A stretch of 22,968 nucleotides of DNA from a virus, in IMG/VR virus record IMGVR_UViG_3300047368_000122, positions 1 through 22,968 of that record. One strand, given 5' to 3'. Positions 14,141-21,200 of the stretch are shown here, in pieces; the first letter of the stretch is position 1; each line of letters begins with the position of its first letter. The position numbers and the translations under genes are program-made. Below the pieces are notes generated by a model that saw only the letters and a program-made list of their open reading frames with translations, did no database searches and was not told the origin of the DNA.

Positions 14141-14286
14141 TTCTCCCCCTTCATGGGTTTAAGCTCAGGTGCTACTGCCGGAGCCTTGGTTGTCATTATT
14201 GGCGTGTTATACCCATGTGGGTTGGTTAGATAGCCCTTATGGTGAAGGGGCTGTTTAGGCCTTCTTTCCTGTTTTAATTTTCTCAT
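14137..14286 (-). CDS. Small Pro/Lys-rich protein, 49 aa
   Basis: The ATG at 14286 opens MRKLKQERRPKQPLHHKGYL and continues with Pro, Thr and Lys until TGA 14137, which overlaps the next ATG as ATGA. It overlaps the 56-aa gene by 32 bases in another frame. It probably has little fixed structure. The neat ATGA junction and gap filling are the evidence; the first part could be regarded as a shadow of the 56-aa gene. Confidence 0.5.
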   Translation of the reverse strand: MRKLKQERRPKQPLHHKGYLTNPHGYNTPIMTTKAPAVAPELKPMKGEK

Positions 14287-14425
14287 CCATTTCCTTTTCT
14301 ACTTTTTTAATAAATTCTTGCAGAGGGTTTCGGTGCATCTCCCGGATCCTAGCGTTTCCAATCTGTGAGCTAAGAATGCTGAGTGCTTCTAATGCTTCAG
14401 ATATTTCCTTCTTTGTAATCGCCAT
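14255..14425 (-). CDS. Small helical basic protein, 56 aa
   Basis: The ATG at 14425 opens MAITKKEISEALEALSILSS and continues as a helical, Lys- and Glu-rich chain to TAA 14255. A purine-rich GGAAGAAAG precedes the ATG and may be the ribosome site. It overlaps the end of the 67-aa gene by 29 bases. No domain recognised. Confidence 0.6.
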   Translation of the reverse strand: MAITKKEISEALEALSILSSQIGNARIREMHRNPLQEFIKKVEKEMDEKIKTGKKA

Positions 14426-14600
14426 CTTTCTTCCTCCCTTTGTTTCTGAAATCTAATTCATGCTTGGCTTTTGGGCGGACCCTCGGAATCTTGGTCCTAA
14501 CGATCCGCCCATTGACATAAGCCAGTTGGTTCTTCGTCCAAAAGAGGTCGTAAGCCTGTTTGACCTCGAAATGGAAACTGTACCAAGCATCCGGATTCAT
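14397..14600 (-). CDS. Small basic protein, 67 aa, unknown
   Basis: The start overlaps the preceding TGA as ATGA. The product begins MNPDAWYSFHFEVKQAYDLF with many aromatic residues and ends with a very basic tail (RTKIPRVRPKAKHELDFRNK and onward). Composition suggests nucleic acid contact, but no known fold was recognised. Confidence 0.65.
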   Translation of the reverse strand: MNPDAWYSFHFEVKQAYDLFWTKNQLAYVNGRIVRTKIPRVRPKAKHELDFRNKGRKKDGDYKEGNI

Positions 14601-14803
14601 TCCCCTAAGTATTTCTCTATTTCCTTATCTACCTTGCGCAGGTCCGCCGTTATCAGGTTTAATACATACCTGGACACGCCTTGCTTCTGACTATAAGACC
14701 GCCTTTTCAAGGCTTCCTTAATTTTATCAGGCATATTCACGCAGATATTAGTCTCCATCACCGAGTCGGGCAGGAGGTAACTCTTACTCTTGAATCTCTT
14801 CAT
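14597..14803 (-). CDS. Ribbon-helix-helix-like protein, 68 aa
   Basis: The frame remains open up to 14905, but the ATG at 14803 is chosen: AGGAGG lies 6 bases upstream and another gene occupies the upstream bases in a different frame. The product has a short strand (TNICVNMPD) followed by two helices (KIKEALKRRSYSQ and VSRYVLNLITADLRK), the arrangement of Arc/CopG-type DNA-binding dimers. It may regulate this operon. A longer 102-residue form starting MRIFQTS is possible but less natural. Confidence 0.65.
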   Translation of the reverse strand: MKRFKSKSYLLPDSVMETNICVNMPDKIKEALKRRSYSQKQGVSRYVLNLITADLRKVDKEIEKYLGE

Positions 14804-14909
14804 CTTCTTCCTCCTCTTCGGGTTTTGGATTCCGCCAACCTTCTCCCCGCCTTCTCCGGCGATCGGCAATGAGTTCGTCGTGGTACTCGTCTGAAATATC
14901 CTCATCCAT
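14784..14909 (-). CDS. Small acidic protein, 41 aa, in an alternative frame
   Basis: The ATG at 14909 opens MDEDISDEYHDELIADRRRR followed by a Glu-rich run to TAA 14784. It begins within the last codons of the exonuclease gene and overlaps the start of the 68-aa gene by 20 bases. Its sharply acidic composition looks more like a real protein than the competing frame's Thr-, Ser- and Gly-rich translation. Its 3' end contains the ribosome site for the next gene. It may be a DNA mimic or an inhibitor, but nothing proves this. Confidence 0.55.
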   Translation of the reverse strand: MDEDISDEYHDELIADRRRRRGEGWRNPKPEEEEEDEEIQE

Positions 14910-15726
14910 TGTTGGCATGGGTTCGGGGGTCATATCCTTTCAGAGATCTCCATACTTCGCAGATTGAGCGAAAAACTTTCCATGCTTTGGCTAAGTCTTC
15001 AGGGCTGTAGCGAATTACTTCAAAGCGACCTTTTTCCGTGCTAGATATAAAAGCATTCGCTCCATGTACCCGATGGTTCAGAACATTTTCCTCGCCCCAA
15101 TAGCAAGCGGCATATGCCGCAATCTGATGAATCTGAAAATCATATGCGGTTACTTTCTTTCCCTCTTGAGTCTTACGAGTTTTCCAGTCGAGAATGAACA
15201 TCTGATTATCTTTCCCACGACCTACGATATCGACTGTTCCCGCATACCCATGAGCTTTTGATACGAGCATTAGCTCAAATTCGATGAAGGACAGTTGGTT
15301 TTCCTGTTTCCAATCGAGAGCGGGTTGGATGTATTCCAATAACTCATCCGGTATATGCTTCCCTTTCCAATAGGACTCGATTGCATCGTGAACTTTAGTG
15401 CCAAAGTCTGCCGCTTCTTCGACAGGTTTTTCATGCTCAACGAGGCATCGGTTTGCATAGTCTTCGTAACTTTCGCCAGCTTTCGGAGGATTGCTGAATG
15501 CTATATTAAGAAGTTGATCCTGTTTCCACCGGTCAAGACCTGGCTTGGCAAACAGGCCAAGAAGAGTTGTAACCGATGGATATAGTCCCAATTTCTTGGC
15601 ATCCCTTAATGTGGTATTCCGTTCACCATCTCCCTTGGCGAGAGGCATGGTGTGCATGGCCTTCCCTTCGGAAGTGTACCAATGCCCTCCACTACCTCTT
15701 TTCGGTTTTGCTTGTAGAATAGCCAC
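14902..15726 (-). CDS. RecB/Cas4-like PD-(D/E)XK exonuclease
   Basis: This 274-residue nuclease has the complete RecB-family motif set: GTKVHDAIE (H113), GYAGTVDIVG (D166), FILDWKTRK (D180, K182) and QIAAYAACYW (Q201, Y205). No four-cysteine iron-sulphur cluster is obvious, unlike true Cas4. It likely degrades DNA ends for recombination or recycling of host DNA and works with the RuvC- and SSB-like proteins. The start is a GTG at 15726 with a consensus AAGGAGGT 5 bases upstream, so it is well supported. Confidence 0.85.
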   Translation of the reverse strand: MAILQAKPKRGSGGHWYTSEGKAMHTMPLAKGDGERNTTLRDAKKLGLYPSVTTLLGLFAKPGLDRWKQDQLLNIAFSNPPKAGESYEDYANRCLVEHEKPVEEAADFGTKVHDAIESYWKGKHIPDELLEYIQPALDWKQENQLSFIEFELMLVSKAHGYAGTVDIVGRGKDNQMFILDWKTRKTQEGKKVTAYDFQIHQIAAYAACYWGEENVLNHRVHGANAFISSTEKGRFEVIRYSPEDLAKAWKVFRSICEVWRSLKGYDPRTHANNG

Positions 15727-15747
15727 GGATTACCTCCTTTCCGCATC

Positions 15748-15764
15748 GGTATAAAAAGTATACC
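15748..15764. promoter_or_regulatory. Perfect inverted repeat upstream of exonuclease
   Basis: GGTATA (15748-15753) and TATACC (15759-15764) are perfect complements around a 5-base loop. It lies in the 63-base gap just before the strong AAGGAGGT of the exonuclease gene. It may be an operator or a small hairpin affecting translation. Confidence 0.4.
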
Positions 15765-15789
15765 AGGTGGATTCCTCTTTTCAGATATT

Positions 15790-16140
15790 TCATTTAATCT
15801 GCTCTCCCACCTTACGGATTATTGCCCCAAACTCTCGGTCGCATTCGAGGAAGTCCTCAATTCGTTTGCAAGTGTGCGTGACATTGGAATGGTTGCGGTT
15901 AAAAATCCTTCCCGTCTCTTCCACTCCTTTAATCTGCCGAGTGAAATAAATAGCGATCTGACGGGCGAGGGAAACTTTCTGTGTCTTCCCCCGCCCCTCG
16001 ATCTCATCTACTTTCACCCCCACAGTGTTAGCCGAAATCCTTTTAATATCTTCAATGGTCATCATAGAACCATGTCGGCCATTATTGCCGCCCAACCGAT
16101 GATTAGTAATATAGCTATCGGGTTCATCAGAATGGTACAT
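15790..16140 (-). CDS. DnaA domain IV-like origin-binding protein (mini-DnaA)
   Basis: Residues about 27-110 match DnaA domain IV, the double-strand DNA-binding domain. A helix with ARQIAIYFTRQIKG aligns with ARPRQMAMALAKEL of E. coli DnaA, and IFNRNHSNVTHTCKRIE aligns with AFGGRDHTTVLHACRKIE, so the recognition motif is NHSNV instead of DHTTV. The ATPase domain III and domains I-II are absent. The ATG at 16140 overlaps the SSB-like gene by 14 bases; an internal ATG at about 16065 is a fair alternative. It probably binds DnaA-box-like sites at the phage origin, and the changed motif suggests altered specificity. Confidence 0.8.
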   Translation of the reverse strand: MYHSDEPDSYITNHRLGGNNGRHGSMMTIEDIKRISANTVGVKVDEIEGRGKTQKVSLARQIAIYFTRQIKGVEETGRIFNRNHSNVTHTCKRIEDFLECDREFGAIIRKVGEQIK

Positions 16141-16810
16141 TTTCAGGTGCTGGACCGGTGAACTGTGTTCCCATTGTCTGCTGTTGCGGAGCGGGCTGTT
16201 GTACAGGTTGCTGTACGGCGGGAACCGGTTGAGGCTGATCAACATTCACAGTCGTATTAGTTTGAACCGGCTGTTGCTGAATCGGGGCTTGCATCGGTTG
16301 AACCGGTTGAACCACGGGAGCCTGTTGAATAGGTGCGGGTGCTTCGTCCCCTGTTGGGATGACAAATCTTGATCTGTCAGGTATCTGTGCTTCCCTGTCC
16401 GCCATTACTGGCATAATGGCCGTGATATCTGCATACTCCCGATTTTTTTTGCTAGTCTTATGCATGATGTTCAGAGTTGCTCCCTTACCGACCATGCTCT
16501 CGGTATCAAATCCGCCAAATGGCATTGTCCCGTTCCAACTCGTTAAAGTCTTAAACAACTTACTCTTTTCGTTTAAGCTGATTGTCATTTCACCGGTTTG
16601 GATCATTGTCCCATCGGGAAGACCGAATAAAAAACGGCAGAAGTTCTTCGTTTCAATTATGCTCGGATCTTCGTAGGAAGGTCGCTGAATGTTCATTGAA
16701 TCCTTAACTGCTAAACAGACTGCAAATGTCTGTCCTTGTGGGGCGAGTGTAGTTAGAGGCCAACCGGTTATAGGTCCGCTTCCGTTCGATGATTGCTGTA
16801 ATATTGCCAT
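16127..16810 (-). CDS. Single-stranded DNA-binding protein-like
   Basis: This 227-residue protein has an N-terminal folded region (about 1-150) and a long Gln/Pro-rich tail (about 155-220) ending in PAPENVPF. A disordered tail with a final acidic or hydrophobic VPF tip is the layout of bacterial SSB (DDIPF), where the tip recruits partners. The folded region (ETKNFCRFLFGLPDGTMIQT, then GEMTISLNEKSKLF) is strand-rich and fits an OB-like core, though no strict signature is visible. It lies between resolvase and DnaA-like genes. The alternative is another replication accessory protein. Confidence 0.7.
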   Translation of the reverse strand: MAILQQSSNGSGPITGWPLTTLAPQGQTFAVCLAVKDSMNIQRPSYEDPSIIETKNFCRFLFGLPDGTMIQTGEMTISLNEKSKLFKTLTSWNGTMPFGGFDTESMVGKGATLNIMHKTSKKNREYADITAIMPVMADREAQIPDRSRFVIPTGDEAPAPIQQAPVVQPVQPMQAPIQQQPVQTNTTVNVDQPQPVPAVQQPVQQPAPQQQTMGTQFTGPAPENVPF

Positions 16811-16857
16811 GATATGTATTTGTTTCTATCTCCATTTTTACGGGTGGAGGCCCATTG

Positions 16858-17319
16858 TTATCGATTAATAAGAAAATGTCTTAGTATTAGGATCGCATCG
16901 GCAGTCTTAAGGGTTATCCTCCCATTGGTATTGGGGAAGAATCGCTTGGCATGGTTCATCAGAACTTTCTTCCGCTTGTTTGAAGTTAAGCCCTGAAGTC
17001 CGCTTAATCCTTTTTGCCATTCCTGTGGGCGGACAAGTGTGAAAGGTATTTCTGCCATACGAAGTACCCCTTGAATAAATCCATAGTTCTCGCCTAGTTT
17101 GAATGAAGATGAGCTAGGAATCATCTTACCAGCAAAAGGCGGAACCAATTCGACCACCGCCTCGAGCGATGTTATTAATGGGTGGTCCTGAAGATCCTGA
17201 ATGTGTTCTACAAATTCAAAGTCCTCACCGATGGAATGCAGTTTAATATCACGCAAACCGCCCCAACCGATTGCGTAACCGCCTGACTTACCTGGATCAA
17301 TTCCGATGGTGACCTTCAT
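16858..17319 (-). CDS. RuvC-like Holliday junction resolvase
   Basis: This 153-residue protein has the RuvC/RNase H acidic set: IGIDPGKSGG (D8), VVELVPP (E57) and LKTADAILI (D141). Length matches the family. The stretch VRPQEWQKGLSGLQG and the following basic SNKRKKV helix also fit RuvC-like resolvases. It would cut four-way junctions before packaging. The start overlaps the previous TGA as ATGA. No catalytic residue is missing, although the second position of the C-terminal pair (often D/H) is less clear. Confidence 0.85.
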   Translation of the reverse strand: MKVTIGIDPGKSGGYAIGWGGLRDIKLHSIGEDFEFVEHIQDLQDHPLITSLEAVVELVPPFAGKMIPSSSSFKLGENYGFIQGVLRMAEIPFTLVRPQEWQKGLSGLQGLTSNKRKKVLMNHAKRFFPNTNGRITLKTADAILILRHFLINR

Positions 17320-17507
17320 GCGACCTCCTCGGAAAAGATGGCAATTACTTTTCGGACATCGGAAGCTAGGTAGTGCTGACCTCTTTTCCTGATTCCGAAC
17401 TCTCGCTTGAAAGCATTGAGAGCTTTATCAGATTTTAATCTGAATATTTCTTTGACCTCATTCTTGGTGAGGAATAAATTGTGATATTGGTTTAAATTAG
17501 TTTCCAT
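17316..17507 (-). CDS. Small winged-HTH protein (excisionase-like), 63 aa
   Basis: The sequence LTKNEVKEIFRLKSDKALNA, then FKREFGIRKRGQHYLASDVR, matches the small MerR/excisionase-like winged HTH pattern. It is the first gene after the structured leader and promoters at 17510-17704, so it may control the operon by binding its own leader DNA. No normal ribosome site precedes the ATG at 17507; instead a perfect hairpin ends two bases before it. The stop overlaps the resolvase start. Confidence 0.7.
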   Translation of the reverse strand: METNLNQYHNLFLTKNEVKEIFRLKSDKALNAFKREFGIRKRGQHYLASDVRKVIAIFSEEVA

Positions 17508-17509
17508 TT

Positions 17510-17580
17510 GCCGGTTAGTGTGAAACCGGCTGGAGATTTAAACCTTCCTACTTATTCAGAAAATGTGTCTGCCTAGGAAG
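17510..17580 (-). promoter_or_regulatory. Two-hairpin 5' leader of the replication operon
   Basis: In the transcript the first hairpin pairs CTTCCTA (17580-17574) with TAGGAAG (17550-17544), with an inner CAGA/TCTG stem (17571-17568 with 17560-17557). The second pairs GCCGGTT (17530-17524) with AACCGGC (17516-17510) around a 7-base loop and ends two bases before the ATG. The only good ribosome-site-like sequence, AGGAAGG, is partly in the first stem. The layout suggests RNA-level control or an operator for the HTH protein. Confidence 0.6.
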
Positions 17581-17601
17581 ATAATGCATATTGTGCGAAA
17601 C

Positions 17602-17629
17602 ATAATATACGCCAACCGGTATTTGTTAA
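17602..17629 (-). promoter_or_regulatory. Strong sigma-70-type promoter candidate for the replication operon
   Basis: On the minus strand TTAACA (17629-17624) is separated by 16 bases from TATTAT (17607-17602); each box matches the consensus at five of six positions. Transcription would start about 17595, some 88 bases before the first ATG, and would contain the two-hairpin leader. Confidence 0.6.
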
Positions 17630-17675
17630 GAATTTTAAAGAACTTATTCAGCCCATCCATTGCTGAACTATTCGC

Positions 17676-17704
17676 TTTAAAACCATATCGGCACATTGTG
17701 TCAA
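17676..17704 (-). promoter_or_regulatory. Second upstream promoter candidate
   Basis: On the minus strand a perfect TTGACA (17704-17699) is followed after 17 bases by TTTAAA (17681-17676), which matches the -10 box at four of six positions. It lies upstream of the first promoter and reads the same way. Confidence 0.45.
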
Positions 17705-17746
17705 TAAAAAGTTTAAAAAAATCTAATTTAGTACACATATAGCCTA

Positions 17747-18154
17747 TTATGAATTATTTTCATACCTCTTTTTAGCATCTTTTATCGTTCTTTTTGCTCG
17801 GAGTAAGCGGTAATAATTTGAATCTCCCCGAACTTTTTTCTTCCCACGGCCAGCTTGGCCGCCAATCTGCCCCAATAGTCTAGCCGCCTCTTTAACTCTG
17901 TCCCTACGGTCAATAATCTCATAATTAATGCGTTCTCCAGTGGGTGCGATAACATAACCATGCCACTCATTATGACTGACCTCAGTTAAATAGTCCATAT
18001 TCATATTCGCCCATATTTTCCACTTTCTATAGATGGCATTGGGCAGTTGTAGTTTCATATGCCTAAAATTGTGCGCAAAACACTTACGAGTCTCGCCCTT
18101 ATAGTACAATGTCGCTGCTAAATCATTTACCCATTTCTTCTGTCCTTTTCTCAT
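17747..18154 (-). CDS. Early protein of unknown function, 135 aa
   Basis: The ATG at 18154 is preferred: GAAAGG lies 7 bases upstream, while the more distant ATG at 18205 falls inside the promoter spacer. The product begins MRKGQKKWVNDLAATLYYKG, has an aromatic middle (RKWKIWANMNMDYL) and ends with a glycine- and lysine-rich basic part (LLGQIGGQAGRGKKKVRG, then RLLRAKRTIKDAKKRY). The tail may contact nucleic acid. As the first gene after the early promoter it is a candidate host-takeover or regulatory protein. No known domain recognised. Confidence 0.7.
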   Translation of the reverse strand: MRKGQKKWVNDLAATLYYKGETRKCFAHNFRHMKLQLPNAIYRKWKIWANMNMDYLTEVSHNEWHGYVIAPTGERINYEIIDRRDRVKEAARLLGQIGGQAGRGKKKVRGDSNYYRLLRAKRTIKDAKKRYENNS

Positions 18155-18180
18155 ATATAACCTTTCACTACTGCTTGCGT

Positions 18181-18209
18181 ACAATATGGGCATAGTTATA
18201 CCCATTCAA
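18181..18209 (-). promoter_or_regulatory. Early promoter with palindromic operator in its spacer
   Basis: On the minus strand TTGAAT (18209-18204) is followed by a 17-base spacer and TATTGT (18186-18181). The spacer is covered by a palindrome at 18186-18205 (ATGGG...CCCAT, with a further TAT/ATG match including a G-T pair). A protein bound here would block RNA polymerase. It precedes the 135-aa gene by about 27 bases. Confidence 0.55.
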
Positions 18210-18261
18210 GCCCTAAATCGGACTAAATTAGACCTTTTTTAACGCAAGGGTTAGCGAAGGA

Positions 18262-21200
18262 TTATCTGAATCGTTCAGATAGCCTAGCACCGGCTGAAGC
18301 GGCTGGAAGCATGAAGCGATTACCAGGCATAGCGGGTGCTTGGCGGGTAATGCGATTGGCGGGTTGGCTAGAAAAGTTTCCAGCCGGCAAGAAGTTTACT
18401 TCTTTAGAACCTCGGGGATTAGTTCTTCCTCCTCGGGGGTTGGCTCGTAATTCCGATCCCCCCAACTCAGACCGATATAATTCCTCCGATTTATTGGAAG
18501 ATTCATTACCTCCATCTGTTCCACTATCGGATCTTTCTGTAACCCATTCAGGTTCTCTGATTCCGTCTGCGGCTTCAAGGATTTGTTCTCTTGTTTCATT
18601 TAAAGTTAGTTCTCCATTCTCGTATTTTTTCCACAAATTGTCAATTTTAGCCTTATTAGATTTTGTTTTCCATTTAGCTTCATATAATCCTCTAACTGCC
18701 TCCCAGGTTATGCTTTGCATTTCTCTAGGCAAAATACCTCGAGCTTTTGCGGCCTTCCTGTATGCATCTGCATATATTCCATATGTGCCACTAATTCCTT
18801 TTACAGAACTATTCTTAATACTTCGTTTTGCACCTTTAGGCTTTGATCCGAAATTATTTGCAACCTCTAAATCTGCACCAGCTAATGGTCTGAGTAAAGC
18901 GGCGGCAATAGCATGGGTATCAATCGTTACAGAAAACTCATCTGCATTTGGAAGAAGGATATTATTGTAAAAGTTTCTAATTTTATGAGCATTACCTAGA
19001 GCAGTCGAAATACTTTCCTTAGATGGATTTCTTAAAACTTTAACCGCCTTAGAGATTTCCGTCATACTGCCCCACGCTACCTTTTTATTTACTCCATCTA
19101 ATGATTTTGCCAATCCGATAAAATCTCCTTCAGGAGAAACAACCTGGTACTCTCTTGGATTATAAACTTCATCGTATGAACGAATAAAAGCGGCTTGTTC
19201 AAAGTCACTTTGCAATTCGTTTAAAGTTTTACCGACCATAGCCTCTGCGATCTCGGTTGCTTTCTTCTTACCAATACCTTTTTCAAAAAGCTGAATATAT
19301 TTTTTCGCCATAGCTTTATCGAACGCAAAGCCTGATTGATCTTTATAGATATCAAGCATTCTGCGGGCTAAGTCTACATTCATAAACCAATCTTTTTGCG
19401 GAGATAAGGAAGCTAAAGCGGCGGCAATAGCTTGCTTATCATTCCCATATTTTTGATTCCACTTCTCGGTAATGTTTCTAGCACCATCGTACCAAAGTTT
19501 GGAGCGATTTCTGACTTCAGGGCGAACTTGATCATGGAGATATAAAAGATTATCCACCACATGATCCACAAACCTATCTATAATCCTTTTTGGCACTTTA
19601 GAGTTTTTCTTTATACCAGGGTATTCCTGAAGTGCTAAAGCATGAGATTCCAACATTGTAGCATCATCTGCAATCGATGCTGTATTGATTATTAAATCTT
19701 CTGTGATTGGATTTTCAGTCGCATTCTTAGCGGTAGGATTTCTTGTACTAATCTTGAAGTCTAAATCTGCGGCCTCGGCTTGCTTCCCCTTCCCCGCACC
19801 CGCTTCGGAGGCTGGCATGAAGAGTTTCTGCCCAGTTTCTAATTCTTTACGAATCTGATTAGCTGTGCGATCCGAGTCCCTAGACTTGGTAATATCCTGT
19901 GGATTTACATACTCCCGCCGTTGGCTAAACTCCTGTCCACTTTTATCAAAACCATAAAATGGATTCTGCTCGGGATTGTCTGCTACTCCCGATAGCCGAG
20001 ATCCATCCTTTAAATAGACTGGACTTTTAAAGGTTCTGACTTGAGCCGATATATCCCTTGAAGATTTTGGTCTAAAGAAACTACCAGGTGAACCTTCTTG
20101 GATTTCGGTGGGCATGAGCAACTTCTTAGCCCTATCGACATTTACATTGGAATTTCGATTCCCTGACCTTGTTACATCAAATATCCGATCCAAGCGAAAA
20201 GTCTTAGTGGCGGGTCCGAATGGTTGCCGTTTGGATGGGTTAAACATATCCATCCCTTTTAATTTACTTATCTCAGAAAGTATCGGATTTAAATTAATAT
20301 GCTCGGCATCGATTGCCCCGTGTAATGCATTAAGGAAGTTTTTCTTGCGGATTGCTCGGCTTGGATCGTCATCTAATCCAAGTTGGCCGTCCATTCCGTT
20401 GGCGGTATTTACTCGGTACTGTCGAAATGCTTCCCATACTTCTGTATCGTTATCAAATAGCTGGTTATATTCGTCTCTATATTTACCTGGTAATCTCCTA
20501 CCGCCCTTTAAGAATTTAAGGTTCTTTTCGAGTTGGGGTACATCGTGTAAAAGAGCTAGAATATTTCCATCCTTTGTAAGTTTAAATCCATATGGCATTT
20601 CTTTTCTTAAAGCGAATGGTACAGCTTTTGGCTTTCTACCAGTTGAGGCGGCAAAGTATCCAATTAAAAAGCCCGCTCGTTCGCCATCACCTTCCCGTAA
20701 TGATCGACTGATTTCTCGGAGTGTTTGTATCTGACGAGGATGCCACGGACCTTGTGCCAACTCATCAATCATTTCAGGAGTTAGGTTAGTAATATCTCCA
20801 GTCGATTTCTTTCCGTCCTTATGGGTAATAATATCAACTCCGTTTTTCTCAAATACTTTAATCGCATGATCGCCTTGCGCCCTGTTCTGTTTTTCCAACT
20901 CTTTTGCAGTGTATCGTTTTGGAGTACCAGTTGCATCAGTTTCTAATTCTGAACCTCCGTCTGCGGTCGGCCTCCATTTAAATACCCCACCTGTGTCAAG
21001 TTTTGCTTTAATAGCTGGATCGTTTTGATCTTTTATTGAGAACGAACTTTCAAATTCCTCCCCCTCGATTGGTCGCTTTGCCTTTCGGGAGTCGATGCTT
21101 AGTTCTTTATCCACCCGATTTGTACCTGGTGTGGTTACCTCCTCGCCTTGAATTTCCCTCTGCCTCATCGCCCGAGTATCTTTATAATACTGGTCGATCA

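Noticed and set aside
16141-16245. N-terminal extension of the DnaA-like protein
   Set aside because: It would overlap the SSB-like gene by over 100 bases and shows no domain; ATG 16140 gives a normal short overlap.
16180-16330. Repetitive GGTTG/CCGGTT stretches
   Set aside because: They encode the Gln/Pro-rich tail of the SSB-like protein and are explained by low-complexity coding.
17556-17738. 60-codon minus-strand frame beginning MCTKLDFF
   Set aside because: It overlaps both promoter candidates and the leader, is AT-driven in composition and resembles no protein. A weak AGG before its ATG keeps a small doubt.
18155-18205. N-terminal extension of the 135-aa early protein
   Set aside because: The ATG at 18205 lies within the promoter spacer, upstream of the expected transcript start, and the ATG at 18154 has a good ribosome site.
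18245-18262. Possible terminator after the giant gene
   Set aside because: Only a weak, bulged stem followed on the minus strand by A residues rather than a T-run.
18311-18970. 219-codon plus-strand frame
   Set aside because: It is a shadow of the giant protein, with no ribosome site and unlikely composition.
20108-20734. 208-codon plus-strand frame
   Set aside because: Also antisense to the giant protein, whose reading frame is continuous and has recognisable motifs here.
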